Origin: Candidatus Saccharimonadota bacterium
GTDB taxonomy: Bacteria > Patescibacteriota > Saccharimonadia > Saccharimonadales > Saccharimonadaceae
Direction of reading: 5' to 3'
DNA: 64,000 bases
Assembly: GCA_030537075.1 (NCBI GenBank)
Contig: JAUNOS010000005.1
Coordinates: forward strand, 1-64,000
Below the pieces are notes generated by a model. The model worked only from the letters and a program-made list of their open reading frames with translations. It searched no databases and had not been told where the DNA came from. Positions 9,044-17,792 of the stretch are shown one piece after another. The position numbers were made by a program, and so were the translations under genes. Every line of letters begins with the position of its first letter. Positions within the stretch are counted from its first letter, which is position 1.

Positions 9044-10816
9044 ATGAAACGGATGCGCAATGGACTACTTATGATACTCATCACGGCGTTGGTGATGCCA
9101 GCGCCTGGGGTGAACGCGAGCCAGTCGCCCGGGGGTGATCCGACACCACCAGCGACAAGCGTAGCCGTCGCGCCACCATCTACACCTTCTACCGAGTCGC
9201 CCGCTCCGTCGGGCGATGTGTCGTCTCCGGCGCCTGCGGCGGATCCTCGTCCAGCGGCGTCAGTCACGCCGCCTGCCACATCACCCACTCCACCTGCAGT
9301 TGAGCCAGCGCAGCCGCCAGCAGTGACTGACCCCAAACCGCAGCAGCCACCAGCGCCACCCGCCTCGCAGCCCACGCCAGACCCATCGACACCAGTACCT
9401 CCGTCGCCCGCTCCACCTGCAGCCTCGGGCCGCTTGATCATCAGCAAGCTGAACCCAGATGAGCCGGAGGTCATTGAGCTGTATAATCCCGAGAGCTATC
9501 CGGTTGACCTAGCTGACGCCCGCATCGAGTTCGTGCCGCGCGGCAAGGCGCCCGTGCTACTGAAGCGCTTCCAGTCGGGCAGTGTGCCAGCGCAGGGGTT
9601 TATCACCTTGGGTGACGAATCAGGCGCGCCATTTGATGTCAGTAGCAAAAACGTCATCAGTCTGAGCGGGACGATCCGGGTGGTACTGAAGGACTATGAG
9701 GAAGAGCTGGCATTTGGCGAAGGGACGGCGCTGGATACGGCGGGCGCGCGCAGCGGGCAGAGATTTATGCAGCGCTGTCAGGCCGACCAGACGACGTTCG
9801 TGATGACGGCGTTTGATGCCACGCGACTCGGTGCTTGGCCGAACTGCCAGCAGGATCCGCCGCCGACCGCGCCGCCGCGCAATGGATGTTCCGGCGTGCG
9901 GCTGTCGGAAATTGGTGCTTATACGCCTGGGCAATTTATCGAGCTGCAGAATGTGAGCGACCAGGCAGTCAATCTCGCCGGCTGCCAGGTGACCACGCAG
10001 CGCACCCGCGCTCCGTATGTGCTGCCGGATTACGAACTGGAGCCGCAGGAATTCCTCCGCATCTCGGCGCTGGAGGCCAAATTATCCCTTACTAAAACCA
10101 GCGGCACGGTATATTTCTTGACCTCAGCGGGTGAGGAAATTGACGAGGTGCGGTATCAGAAATTGGCGAAAGGAACATCCTGGGCGCTGGTGGATGACGA
10201 GTGGCGGCAGACCTACGCGCCAACGCCCGGCGAGGCAAATGTGTTTCAGCGCTGGCAGGACTGTGAGGAAGGCAAGCAGATAAACGAAGCAACGGGAAAT
10301 TGCGTGAAAATTCCTGCACCGCCCGCGGGTCCAGCGGCCTGTGCGCCGGGGTATTATCGTCATCCAGAGACCGGGCGCTGCCGCAAGCTAGCTACTGCCA
10401 AAACGCCTGCGCCGTGCAAGGAAGGGCAGTACCGCAGCGAGGAAACGGGACGCTGCCGCTCGATTGCGTCGGTGGTCGCCAAGACACTCAAGCCATGCAA
10501 AGACGGGTATTTTCGCAATCCCGAAACGGGGCGCTGCAAGAAAATCGCTGCCGATAGCGACGTACTGAAGGAATGTGCCGAAGGATTTGAGCGCAACCCA
10601 AAGACCAACCGCTGCCGCAAAGTTATCGCTGCCAGTATGCCACAGGCTGGCTTCGCACCCCAGAAAGTTGAGCAGGTCGCCGGCGCCACCTGGGGCTGGT
10701 GGGTGTTCGGCGGCGTCGGGCTGCTGGCACTGGGCTACGGCGCTTGGCAGTGGCGCTGGGAGCTGGGGCAATTACTGCGGCGGGTCGGCGCAGCGTTCAC
10801 CTCAGGCAAAAAATAG
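9044..10816 (+). CDS. Secreted, membrane-anchored lamin-tail-domain surface protein
   Basis: The 590-residue product starts with a signal peptide (LLMILITALVMPAPGVNA), then a Pro/Ala/Thr-rich linker of about 100 residues. Two lamin-tail-like beta domains follow: GRLIISKLNPDEPEVIELYN, and SEIGAYTPGQFIELQNVSD. Then come four tandem Cys units of the form C-x-x-G-x-x-R-x-x-x-T-x-R-C (GYYRHPETGRC, GQYRSEETGRC, GYFRNPETGRC, GFERNPKTNRC), and a C-terminal helix (WWVFGGVGLLALGYGAW) with a basic tail. ATG 9044 follows AAGGAG; an upstream in-frame extension lacks a signal peptide. Its role is unknown; a cell-surface or host-contact protein is likely. Confidence 0.75.
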   Translation: MKRMRNGLLMILITALVMPAPGVNASQSPGGDPTPPATSVAVAPPSTPSTESPAPSGDVSSPAPAADPRPAASVTPPATSPTPPAVEPAQPPAVTDPKPQQPPAPPASQPTPDPSTPVPPSPAPPAASGRLIISKLNPDEPEVIELYNPESYPVDLADARIEFVPRGKAPVLLKRFQSGSVPAQGFITLGDESGAPFDVSSKNVISLSGTIRVVLKDYEEELAFGEGTALDTAGARSGQRFMQRCQADQTTFVMTAFDATRLGAWPNCQQDPPPTAPPRNGCSGVRLSEIGAYTPGQFIELQNVSDQAVNLAGCQVTTQRTRAPYVLPDYELEPQEFLRISALEAKLSLTKTSGTVYFLTSAGEEIDEVRYQKLAKGTSWALVDDEWRQTYAPTPGEANVFQRWQDCEEGKQINEATGNCVKIPAPPAGPAACAPGYYRHPETGRCRKLATAKTPAPCKEGQYRSEETGRCRSIASVVAKTLKPCKDGYFRNPETGRCKKIAADSDVLKECAEGFERNPKTNRCRKVIAASMPQAGFAPQKVEQVAGATWGWWVFGGVGLLALGYGAWQWRWELGQLLRRVGAAFTSGKK

Positions 10817-10830
10817 CGTATCATAGAAAT

Positions 10831-11304
10831 ATGAGAATTATCGGCATCGACCCTGGTACGGGCATTTTGGGCTTTGGTGTAATCGATGTCGTCAAGGGCG
10901 GCTACAAATTGGTGACGGCGGGCGTGGTGCGCACGCCAGCACATACACCGCTGGAGGAGCGGCTGGAGGAGATTTTTGATAGCTTGACGGAAATCATTGC
11001 CGAGACCAAGCCGCAGGTGATGTCAATTGAAAAACTGTTTTTTGCCCGCAATGTGACCACCGCCATGAGCGTGTCGCATGCTCGCGGCGTGGCCATGCTG
11101 GCGGGGCAGAAAGCACGGCTGCAACTGGCTGAATACACGCCGCTGCAGATCAAGCAGACGCTGACCGGGTATGGTAAGGCCGACAAAAAACAGGTGCAGG
11201 AAATGGTGCGGCTGAACCTTGGTCTCAGTGAGGTACCAAAGCCCGACGACTGTGCCGACGCATTGGCGGCGGCCATTACGCATGCGGCGATGAATCGGGT
11301 ATAA
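10831..11304 (+). CDS. ruvC: Crossover junction endodeoxyribonuclease RuvC
   Basis: Dimeric nuclease that cuts Holliday junctions with RuvAB. The 157 residues have the first catalytic Asp in IIGIDPGTG, the Glu in MSIEKLFFARN near residue 68, and the final acidic pair in PDDCADALAAAITHA. ATG 10831 is chosen because TATCAT (10819-10824) ends six bases before it and no ribosome site is present; an upstream extension overlaps the surface protein. It starts the ruvC-ruvA-orf-ruvB run, the usual order with one insertion. Confidence 0.95.
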   Translation: MRIIGIDPGTGILGFGVIDVVKGGYKLVTAGVVRTPAHTPLEERLEEIFDSLTEIIAETKPQVMSIEKLFFARNVTTAMSVSHARGVAMLAGQKARLQLAEYTPLQIKQTLTGYGKADKKQVQEMVRLNLGLSEVPKPDDCADALAAAITHAAMNRV

Positions 11305-11311
11305 TGAGGGT

Positions 11312-11887
11312 ATGATTGCACATGTTTCGGGGACGGTAGCGGAAAAATTTGGCGGCGCGGTGGTGATCGATGTCGGTGGTATCGGCTATGAAGTGAGCGT
11401 GCCGGCGGGCGATTTTGACGCCGTACACCTCGACCAATCGGTCAAATTCTACACCTATCATCATGTGCGCGAACAAGCAGAGGAATTGTTTGGCTTCTCT
11501 AGCTTAGCGGCGAAAAAACTGTTTGAGCTACTTATCACCGTGCAAGGCGTCGGACCCAAAGCAGCGCTGGCCATCCTCAGCCTGGGCGACGCCGAAACGG
11601 TGCGCAACGCCATCGCCAATGCCGACAGCGCCTTCGTCCAGAAAGCGGCTGGTGTCGGCAAAAAGACCGCCGAGCGCGTGGTGGTTGACCTAAGCGACAA
11701 GGTCGGCCTGCCGACGCACTACGGCCGCAAAGATGCGCCCGTGCAAACCGAACTAAGCGCCGCCGATGAAGCACTGGAGGCCTTGATGGCGCTGGGCTAC
11801 ACCCTGGCGGATGCGACGAAAGCACTCGAAGGCATTGACCCGAACCTGTCGACGGCGCAGCGGGTGACGGAGGCGCTGAAGGGATAG
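11312..11887 (+). CDS. ruvA: Holliday junction DNA helicase subunit RuvA
   Basis: RuvA binds four-way junctions and loads the RuvB motor. The 191 residues contain the N-terminal OB fold (MIAHVSGTVAEKFGGAVVID), two helix-hairpin-helix motifs (LLITVQGVGPKAALAIL and AAGVGKKTAERVVVDL), and the C-terminal RuvB-binding three-helix domain (ALEALMALGYTLADATKAL). TATAAT (11300-11305) overlaps the ruvC stop region and ends six bases before ATG 11312, so ruvA may have its own leaderless transcript besides read-through from ruvC. Confidence 0.95.
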   Translation: MIAHVSGTVAEKFGGAVVIDVGGIGYEVSVPAGDFDAVHLDQSVKFYTYHHVREQAEELFGFSSLAAKKLFELLITVQGVGPKAALAILSLGDAETVRNAIANADSAFVQKAAGVGKKTAERVVVDLSDKVGLPTHYGRKDAPVQTELSAADEALEALMALGYTLADATKALEGIDPNLSTAQRVTEALKG

Positions 11888-11890
11888 CAT

Positions 11891-12253
11891 ATGCTACGTC
11901 AACTGCTTCGCGCAATATATCCGCCGCGAGATCCAGAAATGGAGGCCTGGAACGCGATGAACACTCCAGAGAGGCTGCGCTATGCAACGCAGCGCGTGGT
12001 CGGGGCGGCGGCCACGCAGAAGTACCTAAGTGACGGTCCTATTGGGAGTTCGGAAACTGCTGCTCAGTTTTATGACGCTCACCTTAAGTTGCTTGATGCT
12101 ACTGAGAATCCAGCAGAGACGCTAGAATGCATCCTCCGAGAGCTTGAGCTACTCGTTGATCAAAGTCACCAGTATGCTGAGAAGGTCGAAAAGCCTCGTG
12201 CTCGCTGGGAAGCAGTCTGGCGGGCGATTGGGAAAATAGGATTGCGACAATGA
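11891..12253 (+). CDS. Small hypothetical protein inserted in the ruv locus
   Basis: The 120 residues (MLRQLLRAIYPPRDPEMEAWN, ETAAQFYDAHLKLLDATENP, LECILRELELLVDQSHQY) look alpha-helical and soluble. I recognise no family. ATG 11891 starts three bases after the ruvA stop and ruvB begins 15 bases after its end, so it is probably part of the ruv transcript, although ruvB also has a TATAAT within the gap. There is no ribosome site apart from GAAGGG at the ruvA end. Confidence 0.6.
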   Translation: MLRQLLRAIYPPRDPEMEAWNAMNTPERLRYATQRVVGAAATQKYLSDGPIGSSETAAQFYDAHLKLLDATENPAETLECILRELELLVDQSHQYAEKVEKPRARWEAVWRAIGKIGLRQ

Positions 12254-12268
12254 TATAATAAAATAACT

Positions 12269-13267
12269 ATGGCAATTGAACGAATCGTTGATACTAGCGT
12301 GCATGACGACGACGCCAGCGAGCAGAGCATCGAGTTGACGCTCCGGCCGCAGCGCTTTGATGAGTATATCGGGCAGGCGCGGCTAAAGCGGAACTTGCAG
12401 CTGGCTATTACGGCGGCGAAGAAGCGCGCCGAGCCGCTGGATCACATTTTGCTCTACGGGCCGCCGGGCCTGGGCAAGACCACCATGGCGACGGTTATCG
12501 CCAATGAAATGGGCGTGAGCGTGCGGGTCACCAGCGGGCCGGCCATCGAGCGGGCGGGTGATCTGGCGTCGATTTTGACCAATTTGCAGGACGGCGATAT
12601 CCTATTTATCGACGAAATTCATCGCCTGAGCCGGGCGGTGGAGGAAGTGCTGTATTCAGCTATGGAGGATTTCAAGCTGGACATTGTCATCGGCAAGGGC
12701 CCGGCGGCGCGCTCCATTCGGCTAGATCTGCCGAAGTTTACGGTCATTGGCGCCACGACGCGGACGGGTAGTCTGGCGGCGCCACTACGCGACCGCTTTG
12801 GTCATGTGTATCGGCTGGAATTTTACACGCCGGCGGAAATTAGTCAGATTATCACTCGGGCGGCGGGGATTTTGCAGTCGCAGATTCATCCTGAGTCGGC
12901 TGAGCTGCTATCCACCCGGGCGCGCCTGACGCCACGTATCGCCAATCGCTTACTGAAGCGCGTGCGTGACTACGCTGATGTCAATGGCGATGGTATAATT
13001 GATGTAAAAACGACAACGAAGGCATTGGAGCTGCTGGAAGTGGACGAGCTGGGGCTGGACCCGGCGGACCGGCAGCTACTAAATGCCATCATCGAAAATT
13101 ACGGTGACAATCCCGTGGGCCTGACGACCATCGCGGCGCTTACGGGCGACGAGGCAACGACTATCGAGGATTTTTATGAGCCGTATCTGCTGCAGATTGG
13201 TTTTATCGAACGTACTCCGCGTGGCCGGCGTGTGACGGTGAAGGCGCGGAAGCATCTATCCCCGTAG
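12269..13267 (+). CDS. ruvB: Holliday junction branch migration ATPase RuvB
   Basis: Hexameric AAA+ motor that drives branch migration with RuvA. The 332 residues show Walker [10 protein letters not shown] near 67, Walker [10 protein letters not shown] near 115, sensor 1 (GATTRTG), the Arg finger region PLRDRFGHV, and the C-terminal winged helix ([21 protein letters not shown]). Length and domains are complete. TATAAT at 12254-12259 lies nine bases before ATG 12269. Confidence 0.96.
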   Translation: MAIERIVDTSVHDDDASEQSIELTLRPQRFDEYIGQARLKRNLQLAITAAKKRAEPLDHILLYGPPGLGKTTMATVIANEMGVSVRVTSGPAIERAGDLASILTNLQDGDILFIDEIHRLSRAVEEVLYSAMEDFKLDIVIGKGPAARSIRLDLPKFTVIGATTRTGSLAAPLRDRFGHVYRLEFYTPAEISQIITRAAGILQSQIHPESAELLSTRARLTPRIANRLLKRVRDYADVNGDGIIDVKTTTKALELLEVDELGLDPADRQLLNAIIENYGDNPVGLTTIAALTGDEATTIEDFYEPYLLQIGFIERTPRGRRVTVKARKHLSP

Positions 13268-13300
13268 GTTCTGGCCTGAAAACATGCTATACTAACAGAT

Positions 13301-15079
13301 ATGAAACAGAGGATACGAGCGACACAGACGCCTGCGCACACGGGCGAGCGAGTGACCGTGGCGGGTTGGGTGCATTCCCGGCGGGACCACGGTGGACTGA
13401 TTTTTATTGATCTGCGTGACCACACGGGATTGGTGCAATTGGTGCTGAACCCGGAGCAGGCGGCGGCGTTTGGCGTGGCAGAGCAGCTGCGCGATGAGTT
13501 TGTCGTCCGCGCCAGCGGTGTGGTGACAGAGCGCGGCGAGGGTTTGAAAAATCCGCATATTGCCAGTGGCGAGATTGAAATTGTGGTGGACGAGCTGGAT
13601 ATTCTTAACCGTTCCGAAACGTTGCCAATTCAGCCATTTTCGGAGGATCATCAGGCCAGCGAAGAGCTGCGGTTCAAATACCGCTACCTGGACCTGCGCC
13701 GTCCGAAAATCCAAACCATGCTGAAAAAGCGCGCCGAAATGTACCGCCTGATGCGCCAGTACATGGACGAGCGCGACTTTACCGAAATGCAGACGCCGAT
13801 TTTGGCCAATTCCAGCCCTGAGGGCGCGCGTGACTTTATCATCCCGTCACGTTTGCAGGAAGGGAAATTCTACGCCCTGCCGCAAGCGCCGCAGCAGTTC
13901 AAGCAGCTGCTGATGGTCGGCGGTGTGCCGCGCTACTACCAGCTGGCGGCGTGTTTTCGCGACGAAGATCCGCGAGCAGACCGGCTGTACGGCGAATTTT
14001 ACCAGCTGGACCTGGAGATGAGCTTTGTCGAGGATGGCGAGGAAGTGCGCAGCGAAGTTGAGCCATTGATGCGTCAACTGGCGACGGAGTTTGCGGGCAA
14101 GACGGTACTGGATCTGAGCGATCTGCCAGCGGGTGATGGCAGTCCTATTCCGCGCATCCCGTATGCCCAGGCCATGGAAATCTATGGTTCGGACAAGCCC
14201 GACCTGCGCTTTGGCATGGAGCTGGTTGAGCTGACTGATGTATTTTCGACAACAGAATTTGGCGTATTTAAAAACGCCGAATGCATCAAAGCCATTTGTG
14301 TTAAAAATGGCGCGTCCCTAAGCCGTAAGCAAATTGACCACTTTACCGACATCGCCAAGAGCGAGGGTGCGGGCGGGCTAGCCTACATCACCTACGAAAA
14401 CGGCGAGGCTAAAAGCCCAATTGCTAAATTCTTGACTAGCGCCGAACTGACTGCAGTCAAGGAACGCCTGGGCGCTACGGACGGCGATACCATTTTCTTC
14501 GGCGCTGACCGCCGCACAGTCGTGAACAAGGTTCTGGGGCGCCTGCGCTCTGCGTTCGCCGACCATTTCAACCTGAAAGACCCGAATGTCGTGGCCTTCG
14601 CCTGGATCGTCGATTTTCCATTCTACGAATGGGACGAAAAAGCCAAGAAAATCGACTTTGGGCATAATCCATTTAGCATGCCGAAGGGCGGCTTGCCATT
14701 CCTCGAAGCAGCCGAGACGGACGAGCAAAAATTGGCTATCCTGGCAGACCAATTCGACATGGTGATGAACGGCTATGAAATCTGCTCGGGCGGCGTGCGT
14801 AACCATAGTCCAGCGGTGCTGTACAAAGTCTTTGGGCTGCTGGGTTACGGGCCAGAGTACGTGGAAGAGAAATTTGGCGCCATGCTCAGTGCTTTCAAAT
14901 ACGGCGCCCCGCCACACGCCGGCTGTGCCTTCGGCGTCGATCGCATGCTGATGGAACTACTCGGCGAAAGCAACATCCGCGAAGCCATCGCCTTTCCGAA
15001 AAACGGCTCCGGCGTTGACGTGATGATGAACAGCCCAGGCGCGGCTGATCCGAAGTCGCTGAGAGAGCTAGGGTTGTAA
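13301..15079 (+). CDS. aspS: Aspartyl-tRNA synthetase
   Basis: Class II synthetase charging tRNA-Asp. The 592 residues have the N-terminal OB anticodon-binding domain (VTVAGWVHSRRDHGGLIFIDLRD split across residues 14-36), motif 2 (ACFRDEDPRADR), the bacterial GAD insertion, and motif 3 (GCAFGVDRMLMELLGE) near the end. The size is that of bacterial AspRS. Whether it also charges tRNA-Asn depends on a GatCAB or AsnRS gene not in the window. TATACT (13288-13293) lies seven bases before ATG 13301 with no ribosome site. Confidence 0.96.
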   Translation: MKQRIRATQTPAHTGERVTVAGWVHSRRDHGGLIFIDLRDHTGLVQLVLNPEQAAAFGVAEQLRDEFVVRASGVVTERGEGLKNPHIASGEIEIVVDELDILNRSETLPIQPFSEDHQASEELRFKYRYLDLRRPKIQTMLKKRAEMYRLMRQYMDERDFTEMQTPILANSSPEGARDFIIPSRLQEGKFYALPQAPQQFKQLLMVGGVPRYYQLAACFRDEDPRADRLYGEFYQLDLEMSFVEDGEEVRSEVEPLMRQLATEFAGKTVLDLSDLPAGDGSPIPRIPYAQAMEIYGSDKPDLRFGMELVELTDVFSTTEFGVFKNAECIKAICVKNGASLSRKQIDHFTDIAKSEGAGGLAYITYENGEAKSPIAKFLTSAELTAVKERLGATDGDTIFFGADRRTVVNKVLGRLRSAFADHFNLKDPNVVAFAWIVDFPFYEWDEKAKKIDFGHNPFSMPKGGLPFLEAAETDEQKLAILADQFDMVMNGYEICSGGVRNHSPAVLYKVFGLLGYGPEYVEEKFGAMLSAFKYGAPPHAGCAFGVDRMLMELLGESNIREAIAFPKNGSGVDVMMNSPGAADPKSLRELGL

Positions 15080-15126
15080 TAACGCACGAAGCTAGCGTGA
15101 ATCGGGAGTTATAATCGGTAATAACG

Positions 15127-15660
15127 ATGAAACCAAATGAATACTCATGGAATGAATATGAGCAAAATGCTTTTTTAGCCAGTAAACATGAGGCTTTGTC
15201 GAAACGAAAAATTGCAATTGATGATGTGGATGAGAAGAGAGGTGAACTAGTAGAGATTTTAGACCAATTACCACATGATAAAATTGCCAGGTGGGCGCTC
15301 GAAAATGCACAAAAGTATATACCGTATATGGACGCTACTGATGACACCGAGCAGATTATAAGTGAAGCTTCATACGCGTTAAACCAACGTATAGCAGGTG
15401 ATAGTAGTGTGTCCGAATTGCGCCGAGCGGGTTTTCTGGCTAATACTTTAGCTCAAAGGTCTACTAATGTAATTAGTAAATTTTCTGCCCGAGTATTTGC
15501 GCAAGCAATAGCTACAGGACACATGCGTAGCCATGCAATTGTTTCGGCTGATTATGCAATTCGAGTGGTTAATGAGCTGTATCCAAATGACACCAAACAA
15601 GTTATCAACGAACGAAATCGTCAGATCAATCTTGCTAAGGAATATTACAAGCTTTCATGA
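15127..15660 (+). CDS. Imm5-like putative immunity protein
   Basis: A 177-residue all-helical protein. The pattern AQAIATGHMRSHAIVSADYAI followed by VVNELYPND resembles the Imm5-like family of putative toxin-immunity proteins, where a conserved His-Met-xx-His helix follows repeated Ala-rich helices. Base composition is richer in AT than aspS, which suggests transfer. No toxin gene is adjacent, so it could be an orphan immunity gene. TATAAT at 15110-15115 lies 11 bases upstream of ATG 15127. Confidence 0.5.
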   Translation: MKPNEYSWNEYEQNAFLASKHEALSKRKIAIDDVDEKRGELVEILDQLPHDKIARWALENAQKYIPYMDATDDTEQIISEASYALNQRIAGDSSVSELRRAGFLANTLAQRSTNVISKFSARVFAQAIATGHMRSHAIVSADYAIRVVNELYPNDTKQVINERNRQINLAKEYYKLS

Positions 15661-15720
15661 AACGAACCTACGCCACCACCAGCCCGTACAAACTAGCTGG
15701 CAAAAACTAAGAGGTAAATT

Positions 15721-16032
15721 ATGCCGATATACAACAAATTAGTTCGCGATAAAATCCTAGAAATCATCAAAGCCAACGGACAAAAGTCTACCCACAGAAT
15801 ACTTGAGGACGATGAATATACTGAAGAACTCATCAAAAAGCTCTTCGAGGAAGCCAGGGAATATGAAAAAGATAGGAACACTGACGAACTGGCGGACATC
15901 ATGGAGGTAGTGTACGCGCTAGCAAAGCTTCACAGCTGCACGCCCGGTCAATTGGAGCAAATCCGCCTAGAAAAGGCGCAAAAACGCGGCAACTTTGATA
16001 AGAAAATATTTCTTGAGAAGGTGAGGGATTAG
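15721..16032 (+). CDS. MazG/HisE-like nucleotide pyrophosphohydrolase
   Basis: A 103-residue all-alpha NTP pyrophosphatase (NKLVRDKILEII at the start, FEEAREYEKDRNTDELADIMEVVYA for the ExxE-ExxD metal site). Members hydrolyse nucleoside triphosphates to monophosphates, often cleaning up damaged nucleotides. The N-terminal NKLVRDKI pattern is typical of small house-cleaning members found in phages and accessory regions. AAGAGGT precedes ATG 15721. The gene is AT-rich like its upstream neighbour. Confidence 0.8.
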   Translation: MPIYNKLVRDKILEIIKANGQKSTHRILEDDEYTEELIKKLFEEAREYEKDRNTDELADIMEVVYALAKLHSCTPGQLEQIRLEKAQKRGNFDKKIFLEKVRD

Positions 16033-16122
16033 GGCGCACCTTGGATACGATTTAGCGACAGCCTGATGACGTAGATGCGATGAAGAAACTCCTAGAGGAA
16101 AACGGAATTGACGACCAGAATA

Positions 16123-16788
16123 TCACAACGCAGAAGTTTCGGGGATTGAAGTAGGGATTATCATTGCGCGCTCATACACCACCCCGCTATCCTCGGCCAC
16201 TACACTCACTAGCCGGTCAACTAGTTCTTTGCCGGCTGGGCTGAGGATGGCGTCGTGGACCGGGAAGGCGCGAGCTGGTCGCACTTGGCGCAAGAAATCA
16301 AGCGCCTGACTGATGCGCATCCAAGGCGCTGCTACCGGCAGAGCCAGCATATCAACCGGTCCGCTGGGTAAAACGAACGAATCACCAGGATAATACAGAG
16401 ACTGATCGATATACACCGCCAAATTTTCCGGCGTGACAACTGACTGATCGATCGGTGCGTGCTCGCCGCCACTGGTCTCTATCTGGAACACGCCGATGTG
16501 GTGCGTTTCGCCGGGTTGCGCACGAAGATAATGAGGCGTCACATCGCCTGGCAACTGCACATCAAAATGCTGCGGCACCAGCACTGTCGCCGAAGGATAT
16601 TTCGCGATGATGTCAGCCAAGAGAGCAGGGTCGCAATGGTCGGGATGCTGATGGGTGATGATAATACCCGCCAGATCTTCCGCTGCAGCCACGTCATGAC
16701 TCCACACGCCAGGATCCACCAGCAGACTCTGACCGTCTCGCGACACGCAAAAACAACTGTGGCCAAACGTCTGCACTTGCATGCTCAT
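16123..16788 (-). CDS. Metallo-beta-lactamase-fold hydrolase
   Basis: A 221-residue MBL-fold protein of the UlaG/YtkL type: TFGHSCFCV at the start, THQHPDHCDP (HxHxDH metal motif) near residue 45, and PAWMRI/AFPVHDA metal ligands later. These enzymes are mostly hydrolases of small metabolites; the substrate cannot be told. ATG 16788 (MSMQVQTFGHSCF) is chosen because family members start at this strand; the longer frame reads through the small membrane gene upstream. It probably shares the transcript of that gene, 17 bp away. Confidence 0.82.
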   Translation of the reverse strand: MSMQVQTFGHSCFCVSRDGQSLLVDPGVWSHDVAAAEDLAGIIITHQHPDHCDPALLADIIAKYPSATVLVPQHFDVQLPGDVTPHYLRAQPGETHHIGVFQIETSGGEHAPIDQSVVTPENLAVYIDQSLYYPGDSFVLPSGPVDMLALPVAAPWMRISQALDFLRQVRPARAFPVHDAILSPAGKELVDRLVSVVAEDSGVVYERAMIIPTSIPETSAL

Positions 16789-16805
16789 CGTGGCGTCCCG
16801 GCTCC

Positions 16806-16979
16806 TTATTTCTTCTTCCGCTGCTCGATAAAGGCAGAGATAAGCCCGATAATGACCACGATAGCCGCCACGTACAGCAGACCATTGATCAGCCATGCGG
16901 CGAATTTGAACACCTGGCCGAGGAGCCACACAAACACAATGATAACAGCGATGCTAAAAATTAATTTCGTCAATTTCAT
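16806..16979 (-). CDS. Small membrane protein, 57 residues
   Basis: Frame MKLTKLIFSIAVIIVFVWLL ... QVFKFAAWLINGLLYVAAIVVIIGLI ... EQRKKK: two hydrophobic helices and a basic C-terminus, similar in design to the short lmo0937-type and LapA-like membrane proteins. No specific function is known. TATACT on the minus strand (16991-16986) ends six bases before ATG 16979, in a box shared with the divergent mutY-like gene. It is followed closely by the metallo-hydrolase. Confidence 0.7.
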   Translation of the reverse strand: MKLTKLIFSIAVIIVFVWLLGQVFKFAAWLINGLLYVAAIVVIIGLISAFIEQRKKK

Positions 16980-16983
16980 ACCT

Positions 16984-16995
16984 CTAGTATACTAG
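16984..16995. promoter_or_regulatory. Symmetric divergent -10 element, CTAGTATACTAG
   Basis: A perfect 12-bp palindrome containing TATACT on both strands. Read right (16988-16993) it lies seven bases before ATG 17001; read left (16991-16986) it lies six bases before ATG 16979. One box therefore appears to serve both divergent genes. Confidence 0.75.
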
Positions 16996-17000
16996 ACTCT

Positions 17001-17768
17001 ATGGACAAACGCCACTTTCAGACGCTGGTGCATGAAAAAGGACAGCAACTCTACCGCCCCATGCCGTGGCGCGACCAGCCGACGCTGTACTATGTGCTGG
17101 TCAGTGAGCTGATGTTGCAGCAGACGCAGGTGGCGCGGGTGCTGCCGAAGTTTGACGAGTTCATTCGGCGCTTTCCCGATGTGGCGGCGCTGGCGGCGGC
17201 AGAGCTACCTGAGGTGCTGCAGACCTGGCAAGGGCTGGGGTATAATCGCCGCGCAAAATTCCTCCACCAAGCAGCCCAGGCTATCGTGCAGGGTGCGCCG
17301 ACCGCCACCCAGGCCGACCTGACCAAGCTCCCGGGCATCGGTCCGAACACCGCTGGTGCCATCATGAACTATGTGTATAATCACCCGACGCCCTTCGTCG
17401 AAACCAACATCCGCACCGTCTATTTCCATCATTTTTTTCCGGACGCCTCAGCGGTGACGGACAAGCAACTGCTAGAGATGGTTACTGCGACCATGGATAC
17501 TGACGATCCGCGCCAGTGGTTTTGGGCGCTGATGGATTATGGTGCAGAACTCAAGGCCCAAGGGCAGGGCCGCCTCAGCACCAGTCGGCATTATAAAAAG
17601 CAGTCGCGCTTTGAGGGTAGTCTGCGCCAAATGCGCGGCGAGATCATCCGTCGTCAGGCGGCGGGGCAGCCGCTCGAGGACATTACGCAGGTGCTGTCGG
17701 ACGACCCGCGCTTTGGCTCAGCACTCGAGGGGCTGCGGCGGGATGGATTGCTGGCGGATGCGGAGTGA
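17001..17768 (+). CDS. mutY: MutY-like adenine glycosylase without iron-sulfur cluster
   Basis: Base-excision repair glycosylase of the HhH-GPD family, expected to remove A opposite 8-oxo-G. The 255 residues contain SELMLQQTQV with the catalytic Glu36, the helix-hairpin-helix LPGIGPNTAGAI near 112, and FVETNIRTV where the usual catalytic Asp is Glu134. There is not a single Cys in the protein, so the four-Cys 4Fe-4S loop is missing, and there is no C-terminal NUDIX-like domain. Such short members are often annotated as A/G-specific glycosylase; specificity could differ. It shares a divergent promoter with the gene at 16806-16979. Confidence 0.75.
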   Translation: MDKRHFQTLVHEKGQQLYRPMPWRDQPTLYYVLVSELMLQQTQVARVLPKFDEFIRRFPDVAALAAAELPEVLQTWQGLGYNRRAKFLHQAAQAIVQGAPTATQADLTKLPGIGPNTAGAIMNYVYNHPTPFVETNIRTVYFHHFFPDASAVTDKQLLEMVTATMDTDDPRQWFWALMDYGAELKAQGQGRLSTSRHYKKQSRFEGSLRQMRGEIIRRQAAGQPLEDITQVLSDDPRFGSALEGLRRDGLLADAE

Positions 17769-17792
17769 TGTCGGCGCTGAAACATAAAGTCA

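Noticed and set aside
8980-9474. 164-codon minus-strand frame rich in Gly inside the surface protein gene
   Set aside because: It is the complement of the Pro/Ala-rich stalk; composition alone explains it.
16080-16154. 25-codon frame MKKLLEENGIDDQNITTQKF
   Set aside because: It overlaps the end of the metallo-hydrolase gene and follows an in-frame stop; possibly the tail of a decayed gene, too short to support.
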